A DNA stretch of 64,000 nt from assembly GCA_013398955.1 (NCBI GenBank), contig VWPU01013484.1, positions 124,001 through 188,000 of the forward strand, read 5' to 3'. Source of the stretch: Callaeas wilsoni. Taxonomy: Eukaryota > Chordata > Aves > Passeriformes > Callaeidae. The stretch's first letter is position 1; every line of letters begins with the position of its first letter. A program made the position numbers and the translations under genes. Positions 38,752-52,315 of this stretch are shown here, one piece after another. The notes under the pieces are model-generated. The model was given only the letters and a program-made list of their open reading frames with translations. It did no database searches and had not been told where the DNA came from.

Positions 38752-41388
38752 GTACGTATTCTCATTCTGAAAGCGCACTTCATGCGATCCCTGCGTGTAC
38801 TGAAAATGGGCAAAAATCCACGCATATGTACTTGTGCTTGCTTTGTGGCAAAGCGGGGGGGAGCGGAGGAAAATAGAAACGGTGTTACGGATGTGAGAGT
38901 GCAGCATCCTTCCAAATGGATTTTGGTCAACAGATTTAGAAACAGCAGCTCAAAAAACAGCATGTTATAAAAGCAAAGCAGTGCTTAAATTTTTTTTAAG
39001 AATTTGACAAACAAGATGAGAAAGCTGCTTACAAGTAGTATCTCTTATATGTAGCTTTTTGAAATCCTTTTGGCATGCTTTGATAACCTTTCATTTTATA
39101 GCCCATTTATTTTATTCAAATTATTATCTAATATTTCAAGTTTCTTTTAATCTTGATATGACAGCAGACTAATTTTAGTGAGACATTTTTGGCAATTACA
39201 GGATTTGTGAAGAATAGTACTATATCTTATCTACATTTTTGTAAATGAGTTCAAAATCTGTATTTGTGGTGGACTTCTTTCTCCATAAAATTAAATATTT
39301 GTGGTATTTATTCAATTGTGAAACAGGTGATGAAAACCGAGCAGGTCTTTTGTCACAGAAATTTCTTAGTAATTAGTTCTGGTGGCATCTCTATATATTT
39401 TACCAGTAAATTTTATTTTTTATGGGTTCATTCCGTGTTACTGCCTGCTTTTCATAATACTTTAATTTCTACCTCATGACAGCAGATCTTCAGATAACTT
39501 TTATATGGGGTTTTTGGGGGGATTTTTTTGTTTGTTGTTTGTTTGTTTGTTTTTAGGATTTTGAATGAAATTTACTATATTTGCAACTCCTAGTGTTTGA
39601 CAGTAATACTCCTTAAATTTCTGTTTCATTTTAGAGTTCTCTTTGACCCTTGTTCATAAATGTTGCAGGCTTTTTAATAGCTGTCTTTACTGTGGTGTGT
39701 CCTCTTAGTACACTGAGTAGTAAATGAGAGAGGAAAACAAAAGATTTTAAATTAAGGAGTTCATAAAATTATCTTCAGGCATGTTGACTTCAGGAGTGGC
39801 TGAAGTGGCTTATTATCAGTTTCACAAGTGAGAGAAAGTAGAACCAGAGGGAAGTTATAGAAAAGGAATCTTGTAACAAGCAGTAATTTTAGTCTGTATG
39901 TATCATGTGTTTCATATATTGACCGACAGAGGAAAATTACAATTTATGTATGTGATTTTTGTACTTAGATAACCTGAACCACACTCTTCTTCCTTTCTTT
40001 TTTCCCTTTACTCAAGTGTGTGCAAAACAGTTTTATTAGAAAAACTAAGTGAACTATATAGCAAAAGCATTTTTAAAATGACAGCACATTTTAATGGGCA
40101 TAGTATGATAGTTGTAGGATTAAGATGTTTTAAAAGCAAGTTGATTTCAAGCTGATGCCAGTGTTTTCAGGAACCCTGTCTTTGGGATGATCTTTCCCAT
40201 ACATTTTTGTGCACCTGAAAAATATATGAACTTTAAACTTTTCTAAGTTATTTGGAAAATAGTTTTCAATTTAAATTCTGGGTTTTCATGTAGACTGTAA
40301 TTTTATTATGCACAATGCTTGGCTGGTATTTTTAAATGATGAATGTTTAATAAAATCTTCAGATAATTTAATTTTTTAGAAATTGGAAGTGAGCACTCTA
40401 GTATAGTCATTCTCTACAAAATACATGAATAATTACACTGAATGAAATTAATAACATTTAAAGTTGACTATGTATGGAACTGTTAGTAGCATGAAGGGCT
40501 AAAACTGTGGCAAGAACTACTTTAGGATCATTTCACTTCGTGTTTTACCTTGGTGTGAAAATTAGTTAGATTTGTGGTTGTATAATATATTTGTTCAGTT
40601 TACTGCTACTGTGCCAAATTATTTTTTAAAATACGATGTATTTGACTTCCATGTGTGTTGTGATCATTAAAAACATGGGGTGTAATAGAGGACAAATCTC
40701 TATTTTAATGTAAACATTTAGTCACAAATAGGACACAAAAGAAGGAAATGTTAAAGAAAAGTGTATTAGAGAATGAATAGGTAAGGAATAATCATCATAT
40801 TTGAGATTTATTTTTTAAGACTGTTAAAAGTTAGTCATTGGAAATACTGAGTTTGTGCATCTTTAAAAAAACCAAAACCTTTTCATAATTGTCTGAAAAA
40901 ATCTGCTAGATAAAGCTCACTGTTTGAAAGCTCTACACATTAATGGAAAGAAGTATTCCTTTTGATGGGATAGGAAGACAGAAAATCTTTCATTCTCCAC
41001 TCTACTGTATGACAATTCGTTATTCTCAGCCTTTTAACTAAAATAAAGTTTTCTACGTCTTGAAGCTGGGCTTTCTAGAGAGATCATGTTCTATAACTTC
41101 CCATGTCTTTTCTTAGTTTCATACATCTCTGCCTAAAGTTTGAAAAGTATTATCTGCCCTTCTGAAAAAGAGGCAAGGAAACATTCAGCATAGGATCCGC
41201 TGAGTGGAGGGAGAACATGCCAGGGATGGAGGCTTGTACAGCCCATAAAACCACTGAATCTAAGGGCGACAGTTAACAATAATTTTCTTTGCTCATCAGT
41301 CGCTTCCTTAGGGGGGATGCTCTTGCTTTAAAGTCGTAGATATTTAAAGTGACTTGCTGACCTTTTACAAATTATTTTGGTCATCTAG
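38752..41388 (+). other. CRIM1: CRIM1 intron (phase 2)
   Basis: This 2.64 kb intron runs from GTACGT to CATCTAG. The acceptor uses TAG and has a poor pyrimidine tract. The intron contains a GTTT-repeat run (39530-39554) and a repeat-free block with several CpGs at about 41180-41340. Nothing else was recognised. Confidence 0.8.
39530..39554. repeat. (GTTT)n simple repeat
   Basis: This is a short GTTT/GTT-unit run next to a G/T homopolymer patch. It is a simple microsatellite of no evident function. Confidence 0.85.
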
Positions 41389-41510
41389 GAAGAACAAGCA
41401 TGGCTGTGAAATCTGTCGGTGTAAGAAGTGCCCCAACCTGCCTTGTGGTAAAATCTGTCCATTGGGCTTCCAGCAGAACAGTCACGGCTGTGTTATCTGC
41501 AAGTGCAGAG
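41389..41510 (+). CDS. CRIM1: CRIM1 exon (human exon 10 equivalent): antistasin-like repeats 3 (end) and 4
   Basis: This 122-nt exon enters in phase 2 (its first G completes Leu after TT of the previous exon) and leaves in phase 1 before GTACGT. That returns the gene to the phase 1 pattern. It encodes KNKHGCEICRCKKC, then a further repeat with cysteines in LPC, GKIC, HGC and VICKC. CPLGFQQNSHGC and ICKCR are near-identical to human CRIM1 (about residues 553-593). Together with the previous exon it forms a 2-phase pair, so dropping either alone would shift the frame while dropping both would not. The acceptor is weak (TCATCTAG), but the join gives uninterrupted homology. Confidence 0.95.
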
Positions 41511-44500
41511 GTACGTGCCAGTGCATTACCACTTCTAACTACGACTTATTTCCGAAGCAGGTGGAAACCAGGGTAAAAGAAAAGCAATATTGTTCAGAAC
41601 GTTTAGAAAATTGAAATACGGTAACAGGGGGGGAACCAGTTCAACATTGCTCAAAGGAATGTATTGTTTTCCTGGTGTTTGTTATTATCTGTTCATCTTG
41701 GCTTCAACAGAAAGCTTCAGCTTTGATTTCAATTCCCACTACCAAGTCACAAAAAGTTTGTTATCATTAATAAAAATTGGATCAGGCTCTTACTAAGCAA
41801 CTACTAATAATAAGCTAGTTGAGGGCAGTTTTTTCAGTAGTGATGTTCATCTTGGCTTCTTCACCATTGCTTTTTCTTTACAAACAAGTGTTGGATTTGA
41901 CAGATATCCAGGGTATCACCTAAAACTGGAATGCTGTTTCTTGGATGCTTTTCAGGCACTCTTAATGAACAATGAGTAGAGAGAATAGCTGCCCAGGAGA
42001 AAGGACTTGGTATTCTTCAGCTAAAAATTTCACACATGCCACATCCCAAACCTGTAACCACCACGTTCAAGGTGGATATTGAGAACAGATGTTCATTTGT
42101 TGTCTGCCGTATACTTGTGCTGCTTTTAGCATGTCTCTTCTTCACGATATTTTCAGATTATGTTTTGTATAGTCTGGGTATCAGACTTCCTTCATTGTTC
42201 ATTTCCATGTGTTTAATAACTTCTTGGTTTTGCTCAGTGTCTCTCTGATCATAATTGCTCTTTCATGCTTATTTTCTTTGACTCTTAATTGTGTGTTTTG
42301 ATTTCTAGCTGCAGTCAAGTAAGTCTGATTACTTTCCCATTGCTTTGTGTAATGACTCTATTCTTAACTTCTCATTATTTCTACTGCATTTTTTAAAAAT
42401 TATAAAATATAATAGGACAAACGATGGGAACACAGCACTGGAAGAAAGTGTATGAGTTCTTGAAGTCACTCTCCTGTAGTTGAAGGCAAACATGCAATCA
42501 TATGCATCAAAAATATCTAACATTATCTTTTCTCTATATAACATAATATACTGCAGACAGTTTAAGAAACTTTCAGACTTCTAGCTAAAAAAAAGTTGCA
42601 ATGTTATAAACATATTTTGCAGATGTGAGAAGCAGAGATTTCATTGATATAAGCTACAATATATGACTTTTACTAGAAATTAAAATTTTAAAAATTAAAC
42701 AAGAAAGGGTAACTGCTGAATGGGGTCCCATTGAGATCATTCTTATCACTCAGCTTGTCATTTGTCTCCATGTTCACAATCAGAACACTTTTCCTGATTG
42801 TCGTAATGCTGTGACTAAATATACACAAAATGTTCCCTTAGATGTACCATAATTGCCTCCCATGCTGTAAACTTTGGTCACTAATTATGTGTATGCTCAC
42901 TTTTAACTGTTTTCCCTAACAAGGATGGATTTTAAAACATGCACAATTATTTAGTGAAATTAACTTGATCCCTCTCTAAGTAGTAGTTATTGTTGTCATG
43001 ATCATAAAGATGCCAAGCCGCGAGCATATCACTTCAACATCACTTCATTAGTCAAACTTCACATCGCTTCACAATCTTGTCAGAGATTGATTAGAACAAT
43101 CACCAGTATGTTCTGGGGGAAATGTGAGTCCTTGTTAAAATTTTAACCCAGAATCCCAAAGTAAGAGGATGGGATGGGTAAATCCCCTGCCTGTGAATTA
43201 GCTCCACTTTCTAAATTGATTCTGCCAGAAATAGCTTATGCTAGGATTAATAGAAATAGAGCCACAGAAGTACAGACTGGAGCAGTACTCTAAAAAACTG
43301 AGAGTCCACTTCTTTGCCCTTGCATAAAATAGAGTGTATCTGGATAATCCCTGACAGATGTTTGTCTAAGATTTAATTTATTAAGAATCTCCACTTTCAA
43401 AATACACAAAAAAACAGAACAAAAACAAAACAGAAAGAGAAAAAACAAACCTTTCTAAAATAGTGTTTTCCTGTAGTTAGAAACATATGACATTTTAAAA
43501 TGAATTTTCTAAAATTACTGTCTCCCTTTATACACATTGAACTGGTTATTTCTTGTCCTGAGCTTAGCAAACATATGGAGCAGCTAAGCACCATTCCCTT
43601 TAGAATTCTTGCAATATTTAAAGGGTTGCAACTGGAGACTCATAAACATTTTTTGGGTGGGAAATGGATTGCTAAGTCAAACAAACCCAGTTACTGTGGT
43701 TTCTTGTCAGTGTTCAAAACTTTGATATTGTACTTTAGCCATAGTAAAATCTTCAGACTAGTAGAGGTAGTAGTGCTGTATTTAAATTTACAGTGCTCCT
43801 ATACTTGTATCTTACATTGAACTTGCCTTTTCTGCAGTGGTATCACATTACAGACTTCTTTTCCTTATGAACTACTGTATCTCAGATCATTTCAACCATA
43901 CTTCTGGTTAGCTAGTTACTCCCATTTTGTATTTACACATTAGATTTTTTTCAAGTATTAGCTTTAGTACTAATTGTTTTCACTTTTCAATTTTTAATTA
44001 CAATCTCAGTTTGTGAACTTAATTTTGACTACCTGCCTATGTATGTTTCTCCAAATTTTGGAGTGTACTTTAGAATATTTCAAAAAAAAAAAAAGTCTGA
44101 TTGCTTCAGATATGCTTTTCCCTTGCTAAATAAATGAAGTCTAACTATCTAGGACTTCTGAGTGTCAGTAATCGTTTTAATATTGAGCAGTATATTCCAG
44201 CAATATTAATTAAAATCATAATTTAAGTGCTTTGATACCAAAGTATGAAAGTATAGTAACTGAATTTAAGTTTTTTCATAGTATTTCTGTTCATGCTACA
44301 GGATGAAGTCTGTTCTAAGAAGTATTTTATCCTTATGCAGCATTTTTGTTTGGTTCACAAAATGATATACTAATGTAACTTCCATGTATTGGCTTTCTAT
44401 ACTGATAATGTGCCTCAAACTAACTTTGTACCACCTGCTTGTGAGATCATCTTTGATAGATCTGCCACAGCTGAAGAAATGCTGACCTACATACTAGTGT

Positions 44501-45568
44501 GCAAAAAAAACCAACAAAAAACAAAAAACACCCTAACCAACCAAAAAAAACGAGAAGAACAAAGACGAACACTTACTAAATTACCTGTAAACATTACTAC
44601 TTCTCATACATGATCCTTTTTTAAAAGAAAATTAAATTAAGACCTTAGTGTAAATAACGTCATGTATATATGTGTCAGCAGAACATGGTTGACATACCAC
44701 TGAAAACAAATCACTTCACTGACAAACTGATCCTGCATCCTTCATCGTAATAGTGATGTGGATGAGGGTGTGTTTGGCTCTAAATTCACTCTGCTGATTA
44801 ACAAAGAATATATTGAGGCTGAATCCTGCAGCACTTAAATACCCTTTAAGATACAAATGAAACTTTATCCTCCCTAGACCAACTGCTTGTGTGTCCTGAC
44901 AGAGTGCGAGTAATGCCACAGTCTAAACTACTGTATCCTCATCTCAGTAAAAGCTAAAAGAAATGGGGGATGAAATTCTCATCATTCTCTTACAAATATC
45001 TCATCTATCATAGTAAAATAAACAAATAATTTCTCACAGGAAGTACTTTATGTAATGTTTCCAGTATCTACCATTACCCTGTTAACACCTGATTGCAATT
45101 TTTTATCATTCCTAAGACCATCCATAGCTCATTTAAATGTTTTTATAGTCTACCTGTTATCAGATACATTATAGATAATCTAATGTGCCATGGTATTTAA
45201 ATATTCTATTTTAAATATGCTTCATGCTTTCTCCTATTTCCCTTCATTGCATTTCTCCTTTTTTCTTACATTGTTTAGACAGACACTACTGCATTTCTGG
45301 TTGATTAAAAAAAGTATAGGTTCAACAGAAGGAAGTAATTATATTTTCCAAGGAATCACATTCTATTACATCCCGTTGTCCCCTTCAGTATACCTTTTAG
45401 TTGTTTCCTGTGTGTTGTTACTTTATTTTAAATGTAAATGATAGAACTATTATTTACTTGGTCTTATATGTGCTTTAAAAATAAATGCAATCCAGACACG
45501 AAACTGGTGTTTCTTCCTAGGCAACAGATGCTTATCAGGACACTTCATTTTCCTTTGATCTTTTGCAG
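41511..45568 (+). other. CRIM1: CRIM1 intron between antistasin block and VWC3
   Basis: This 4.06 kb phase 1 intron runs from GTACGT to TTTTGCAG. It is AT-rich with A/C-rich runs near 43405-43450 and 44505-44560. No mobile element or extra exon was recognised. Confidence 0.8.
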
Positions 45569-45778
45569 AGGCAACGGCTTCTCTTATGCCTCCTGTTAAA
45601 ACAGGCTCTTGCCTGTCCATGGATGGGCGCCGGCACGAGAATGAGGAGAGCTGGCACGACGGCTGCAGGGAATGTTACTGTCATAATGGACGGGAAATGT
45701 GTGCCTTGATCACCTGCCCCGTTCCCAATTGTGGCAACCCCACCATACATCCAGGGCAGTGTTGTCCATCATGTCCAG
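45569..45778 (+). CDS. CRIM1: CRIM1 exon (human exon 11 equivalent): VWC domain 3
   Basis: This 210-nt exon has symmetric phase 1 and lies between TTTTGCAG and donor GTAACA. A linker of about 16 residues (EATASLMPPVKTGS region, somewhat variable against human) leads into the third VWC repeat. The repeat has ten cysteines: SC, the GCRECYC cluster, MC, TC, NC and QCCPSC. ESWHDGCRECYC, NGREMCALITCPVP and CGNPTIHPGQCCPSC agree with human CRIM1 almost exactly (domain end about residue 663). This is the first of four consecutive VWC repeats carried by one exon each. The donor lacks G at +5 and is moderate in strength. Confidence 0.97.
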
Positions 45779-48700
45779 GTAACACATGATTTCTTCTACA
45801 TGCTTTGTAATCGAGTTTCATTTCACTTGTGTTCTGTTTCTTAATACATGAAAATAATCTCATGCATCCTTCAGTAGGAGGCAGAGGTGAAGGTTTCTGT
45901 GCCCTAATGCAGCATGATGAGTTGCTGCCATTAAGTTCTCAGCTGTGGAAAATTGGAACTTAAATATTTAAAGCATATGCAAGTTGTGGGTCCTAACATG
46001 TTAATCTTTGACACACTGGAATCTTTGAATTAGTAGAAGTAAGTAAAAGTTTCTAGTCAGTTACCTATAATAGCAAGTATTGTAATAAGCCAATACATTT
46101 TCATTTTTGATTTTAAAGTGGAGTTTTATTAAAATGTATCTCCTGACGTATGTTTTACAAGCCCTCAAAGAAGTACACAAACAGATGTCTTAAATAATTG
46201 AACATTATGATTCTGTGTTCTGCCACCAGCAGTAGATTATTTCAATACTTTCAGTTGGAAGGCCAAGTACAGTTCATGGAGCATTCCAATACAATTTTAA
46301 TAAGTGTTAATATGAAACATAACTATGAAAAAGTAGGGGTAGAGTGTAAGATTAATGCCTTCTGATTTCAGAATTATTCCTGCAGTATTTTATGTGCTAA
46401 GTAGATTAATTTGTAATACAATGATACTGTCTATGACTTCCTTGGAAATCATGTTAGGAGTAAGAACAATGAGGCTCATGAAGCTTCTATAAATAGCAGA
46501 ATAGTAAGACAGTACTCGCAGGATATAAGCAATTATGAACCGTTTCGAATTCTTTGTAAAGAAAGGAAATCCCAGGGGCAAAATAAGCAGATCCTCTTTC
46601 TGAAAGTGACAGAAAAGAGTGCATCCTCCCTGTGACCTAAGATAACCGAGCTCCGTAGATTGCTTAGACAAATGGTGATCTCCAATCCAGTTCACACCTT
46701 GCGGTAACTTGAAAAATTCAGTATGTCCCCAGAAAGATGCAAGATTCCAAAGGGTCTGTCTCTCTTTCAGCCTTTTCACAATGATTCATGCAGTATTGCA
46801 GGGGATGATATACTTCATATGGATGGGGGCAGGTTAACATATCAGTCTTGCCTTAAATAAAGAAACAAGATTCAAAATTTAAAATGTGCGGTGGTTTTTC
46901 CAATTTCAGCAGTTCTGTAGTTAGGTCCCCAGAGAGTCATCCATGACTTCATTCTACTGTCAGCATACTCATGCATACACATGCAGAACACCTCAGAGCA
47001 TTCAAATAAGAGTAATGTTAATTTTGGTCTTTCAGCTGACCAGCAGCTAGTTACTTTGTGTATGGAGAGTGAGTTTGGGTAAATTCATTCACAAGCCTAA
47101 TGTTCAGTTTGTGGAAGAAAGATCAATATGAAGTTAGCAGAACCTATTACCTCACACTGTACTTTTCTTGTGGATGAGATCAGCATTTGATTCTGATCAC
47201 CAGCAATGTTGGTCTCTTTTATAAAAGAGCAGTTGCTTAGTCAGCAGTGTTCATTCCTTTGAGAGAAAGGGTCTGCACAGGTTTCTCTGTCTGACATCAA
47301 TCCTCCTTTCAAGACACTAGTCACCTAGCTTCCATGTTAGCAAAGTCATACTTGGTGTAAACTCTTACAACACTAGGGCAGACACAGCATCTTAAAGATG
47401 GTGTATATAAGTGTAGGAATTACTATGGCCAAATTAGTCTCAGTGTGGGGGTTTTTTTCCCCCACTGAGGTCTTATATTTGTTAGAAGTGTAATTCTGAT
47501 TTTATTTTGTGACATATTGATTCCCCACTGATGATGTTAAATATATATCATGGCTTTAAGTAGATTGGAATGCAGTTTGGAATTGTGAGACTGTGGGCAT
47601 GTCACTCAAATGTATCTGCCATAAGGATATTGAAGTAATTAGCAGTCCTGACGTACTGAGTTTGGAATTGCACTCTTAACCTATCAACAGGGAAGTGGAA
47701 GCTCTCAGAGATCATTTTGAAGATTGAAAAAAAAAGTGTGGTTACATTCAATTCCATATTTAGTTAGTTTTCAGCAGAGCAAGATATACCTTGAATGCTA
47801 AAACGTCCCTTATAATCATGTTTCTATATATTAAGAAGTTTATATGCATCGTCACAATGCTTGTGAAAATCTTCGTTTCCTGTAAGGTTTAGAAAGCCAT
47901 TAATTGCTCGTGTTTTGCAGAACCATGCTATGCAGAAAGTGTGTATTTGTTTAACCAGTTGTTTCTTCAGGTATAGAGTGGTTGCACATTTGTGGCGCTT
48001 CAGTTGCAGTGAATACATCATTGTCAATGCTGCCAAGGGAGCAGTAGGCAACATACTCAGCAGTGCTGTCTGGTTATGCTTTTTTCATCAGGAACAGTAA
48101 TGAGTTGTAGCAAAACAGGCCTGTGACTTTGCAGAGAACTAAATGCAAAGGAGATGACTCAGAAAATTTCCAGAAAAAACTTAGTATTGCCTTTGCCATG
48201 GTGAGTTAGGACACCATTGCATAACAGGTAATATGTTGTTCCAGCAGAAATAAGAATCTAACAGTGACAAGGCAGCAGACTAGCAATCTCATTTCAGGTA
48301 AATGCTGCTGAATCACATATGTGGTTCATGAATGTAAGCAATTGGAAAAGCATGGCATAAGCAAATCAGTGAAAGATAAAATAATTCCCTGAAAGAAAAG
48401 CACAGGTATTTTGTGAATAGAGTAAGATGAGCCAGAGTCAGCTTCCTTGAGTTCTACTGATCATTCTCCAGAAATGAAAACAAACAATTGAGTACCATTT
48501 CTTCTGCGTGGTAGTGTCATAGAGCAAAGGGCCCAAACGCCATTCTCAAGACAGGAACAGCAGTGCTAGAAACATGAAGAGAAGTCACAAGAACTTTGTG
48601 AGCCTTGGCCTGCCTACATGACTAGAGGAGCTGCTGTACCCCTAATTTTTCTCTCCTTAACCAAGACATTTGGGTTAGGATGATGTTCACATTAGGCATC

Positions 48701-50129
48701 ATTATAATGAAGTAGGAGAAAGGCACCTTCAGAAAGGAGTTTAGAGATGTAGCATAACAGTTAGCAAGAAGTCACTTTTTTCTTCTCCTCCACTGATAGC
48801 ATAGGAAACCTGAGGAGGTTCAGTTCTTAACAGAGGCACCTAACTTAGCTGTCTAATGTTAAATGGGTTGAATTCAGGGTGAAGGACATCACTTATAAGC
48901 CTGAAGCTTCACTTTATAGCTTGTAGCTTTCAAACTCATGGCTTCTGCAGCTGAAAAAACGTGCTGTGTGAGGCATCTTGGTATCCATGCATAGTGCATG
49001 GAAAAAGCTGGTGGACTCACTCCAGGTCCAAAACAACCAGCAGGGTAAGCAACTATTATTGTCCTTATTGCCCCTAGTATGGGATAGGCTTCAAAGGATT
49101 TTAAGCAGGCTGAGGATGGTGGCATAACCTTTTCTTGATGGTAAGTGCTTAAGCACTCAAGGTACCAGATAGGTTTTTCTTTTTGTTTTAAAACACCAAG
49201 AGGTGAAGAGTTCCCCCAATTTTTTTTTAATACTCCAGAGGCTGGAGGACACTCATGCTGAACAAGGGAAACAATTTCAGTTCCTTCCTTAACATGAAAG
49301 AGGTCAAATTTGTCCTCTAAACTGCCAGGGTGAATCTTTTAGTCAGGGCTGCAGAGGTGATGTAATTAATTGTTTGAGAAGAAAGTAAGGTTCATTTGGT
49401 GAGATACAATTACTGGAAGAATGAGTCTACACACTGTGGCATTTCCTTGGATCCAGCTTTTTTTTTTTTTTTCAAAGATGGCAGTTTTGTGGGTTTTTTT
49501 TAATGGAACAGTGATGAAGCACTTCCACTGATATTAAGTGCTTATACATTTTTGGGAGGGGGAGATTCTGTGTTTTGCATTTTCTTTTCTGGTAGGTTGG
49601 GGTTTTGTTTCCTTGGGGCTTTGAGGGAGGTTGTTTGGTTATTTTTTTAATGTAGCATCTAATGATACAGATGATATAGGCACATATCTGTTGGGAAACT
49701 TTACTTATACGTGGACTTCCTAAATCCCAGAGGAGAAGATTACTTACCCATCCTTTCAGGAACTGCTACTGAAGTTATTATTTAGCAGTTGAGAAACGTC
49801 TGATCATTAGAATTTTTCAGAAAATGACAATTGTCTCTGGAATTCCTAAATCGCAAGTTAGTTTGATTTTTTCTGAAATGCCAAGAATGCTTAAAGTTAT
49901 CTCTGACTTATATTAACTAGTCTTTATTCAGACTGATTCTCAGATTGTTTCTTGTTTATATATTTCCCATTTTTCATGAGACGCAGGTGCCATAAAGTCA
50001 AAAGAGCTTCATTAAGGATAATTTATATATGTATTTTCAATAATAACAGAAATTCTTCATCTTGTGTACAGTTGTTAGTTATAAGATTCACAGTTTATTT
50101 TGCTTGTCTTCCAATTCTGTTTTTCCCAG
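45779..50129 (+). other. CRIM1: CRIM1 intron between VWC3 and VWC4
   Basis: This 4.35 kb phase 1 intron runs from GTAACA to TTTTCCCAG. It carries a long T run near 49458-49473 and G/T-rich sequence at 49550-49640. The open frame at 49952 runs through the acceptor into the next exon and is only intronic lead-in. Nothing else was recognised. Confidence 0.8.
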
Positions 50130-50345
50130 ATGAAATAATCGTGCAAAAGCCAGAGCTCACCAGTCCATCAATCTGTCATGCTCCTGGTGGGGAATACTTT
50201 GTAGAAGGAGAGACATGGAACATTGATTCTTGCACACAATGTACATGCCACAGTGGACGTGTCCTGTGTGAGACTGAAGTCTGTCCACCTCTCCTTTGTC
50301 AAAACCCCACGCGCACACAGGACTCCTGCTGTCCACAGTGCCCAG
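50130..50345 (+). CDS. CRIM1: CRIM1 exon (human exon 12 equivalent): VWC domain 4
   Basis: This 216-nt exon has symmetric phase 1 and lies between GTTTTTCCCAG and donor GTATGT. It restores Asp at the junction, then encodes a linker (EIIVQKPELTSP) and the fourth VWC repeat with ten cysteines: IC, the SCTQCTC cluster, LC, VC, LC and SCCPQC. From CHAPGGEYFVEGETWNIDSC to the end it is virtually identical to human CRIM1 (domain end about 735); the visible change is Thr for Ser in the NPxRTQDSCCPQC segment. This is one of the most conserved parts of the protein, so strong selection on this repeat is likely. Confidence 0.98.
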
Positions 50346-52093
50346 GTATGTGCTGACATCCAGCGTTCATCAGAGCCCTTCCTTGATCTGGGGCTGTCTG
50401 ATGTTTCACTACAGGAGTGCTTCAGTGTGTGCTCAGGTGGTTGTTGTGGTGCCTTTGTTCTTCAGCAGTTTGGAGTGACAGCCTGCAGTCCTCTAATTCA
50501 AATGCAAAACTTGACTGTGTGCAAGAGAGATCTTATGTATAAAGGGGAGTTGTGGCCCTGAACTTTGACAATCTTTGAAGGCAATCCAGTAATGTAGGGC
50601 TTGTGTGAGAACCAGAATCGTTGGAAGGTTTATGAAATATGCACTCCTTTCTGGAGACATGCAGGATTAGAGAAACTTTGAAAGCAGTCAAAGTGTTAGG
50701 TAAATACAGGCTTGTTTCTTTTTCTTTCTACACGCCTTGGTTTCTATGAACCTTTTCATTACTATCTTGTCTATTTAGGATTTGGTCTCAAAAATACTTC
50801 TTTTTGCTTTTACCTTCACATGTTATCATTCTGAGAGTGATTTGAAGGCAGCTCAGTAATATCAAAGCTTTCCAGCCTGGCAGGTGTGCCAGACTCCTCC
50901 TAGACTGCCTCACAGTGTCAAGAAGATAACAGAATTTGCTTTCCCCCAAGGAAAGATATTCAATTATAAATGAACATAAATTCCTATTTTACATAGCAAA
51001 TGGGAGAGTTTATTGCAGTGGAAATTCAGTACAAACCTGTGAATTGCATGTAAACTCACTAAGAAAATACACCTTTATTAAAACCAAAATTTAAAATTTT
51101 ACTTTAGGGAAAAAAAGAAGTTAGGTTTTGCCATTAGGTTTTGCTGCAAGATATTTGTTAGGGTTTGAGTGTGGGGCTTTTTTTCTGACAAAATATTTTC
51201 AGTAAACAAGAGTAGCCAGTTATCCTGACTTACATTTTTTTTCATTGTTATAATTAATAATGAGCATTTGCTTACCTCAAAATACTGTTTTGGAGGAGCT
51301 GATCTTTCCTCACTAGCTATATAATAAGCTTAGTCTCATAGCTTAATGCAGTTAGATTGAGAAGCTGATCTCAGTGCTTTTATGAATCCTTTCTTTTCTT
51401 CACCTTTTCTCATATTTTCTCTGCACCTACAGTCCTGTTTCATGACCCATAAAGTCTGCTAAGGTACAGCTTCATTGCAGGAATATGTCTCCCCCATGGA
51501 CGGGCATGAGAATTAAAACAAACCATTGGCATCAGGCTGAAGCATGATCAAGTTCCATTTGTTTCTCAACAGCTTATAATTAGCTCATCTAAGACCACTA
51601 GTGAAGGTGACAGCAGCATAATAGCTTTTCACTTTGCATCATTCAAAGACTTGGGCTGACATGGTAGAAGACAGGATTCAGGTTTTAGATTTAAAATTTA
51701 ATCTCTCTTGTTTGAGATGAATTCCTGTACACCATGCAATTTAGAGCATTCAGAGTCGCTTTCTGAGGGGCTGCTTCTGATGGTGATTGTTATTCACTTT
51801 GCTGTCCTTTTTCCAAGTTGTTTTTTTTTTTTTATTTTTTTCTTGCTTTCTTTTTCTTTTTTTTTCTGAGTAAACTCAATAAAGGTCTAAATAAGCATTA
51901 TGCTAAAGCATATCATGAGGTCTTATCCCATGTAAGGACTGAAGAGGCATGAGGCTCTGTCCTAGTTCTTCTGAAGTAGTGAGCCAATGTGTGACAATTC
52001 CATTGTGTTCTTCAAGAGTGAACCCTCTGTTAAGGAGATATGAGACAAGTTACCCACTGTAAGTTAAATAACCTGATCTGCTTATATTTACAG
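50346..52093 (+). other. CRIM1: CRIM1 intron between VWC4 and VWC5
   Basis: This 1.75 kb phase 1 intron runs from GTATGT to ATTTACAG. It includes a T-rich stretch (about 51820-51868) that sits about 225 bases upstream of the acceptor. No mobile element or extra exon was recognised. Confidence 0.8.
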
Positions 52094-52315
52094 ATGAGAC
52101 TCTTCAGCCCTCTCCATCAAGCAATGAGAGCATGCCCAGTTACTGCAAAAACGATGAAGGAGATATTTTTCTGACGGCTGAGTCCTGGAAGCCCAATGTC
52201 TGCACCAGCTGCATTTGCATGGACGGTGTGATTAGATGCTACTCCGAGTCTTGCCCACCAGTATCCTGTGAGAGACCTGTTTTGAGAAAGGGGCAGTGCT
52301 GTCCTTACTGTATTG
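52094..52315 (+). CDS. CRIM1: CRIM1 exon (human exon 13 equivalent): VWC domain 5
   Basis: This 222-nt exon, the longest coding exon in the window, has symmetric phase 1 and runs from TATATTTACAG to donor GTGAGC. It begins with a variable Ser/Pro-rich linker (about 17 residues, containing an N-E-S glycosylation sequon). It then encodes the fifth VWC repeat with ten cysteines: YC, the VCTSCIC cluster, RC, SC, SC and QCCPYC. YCKNDEGDIFL, AESWKP and CERPVLRKGQCCPYC match human CRIM1 (domain end about 809). The linker aligns poorly with the human one while length is kept, showing relaxed constraint between the domains. Confidence 0.97.

Noticed and set aside
43010..43080. Loose repetition of ATCACTTCA/ACATC words
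   Set aside because: The spacing is irregular and copies differ, so this is not a CRISPR-like or true tandem array. Vertebrate nuclear DNA makes CRISPR implausible.
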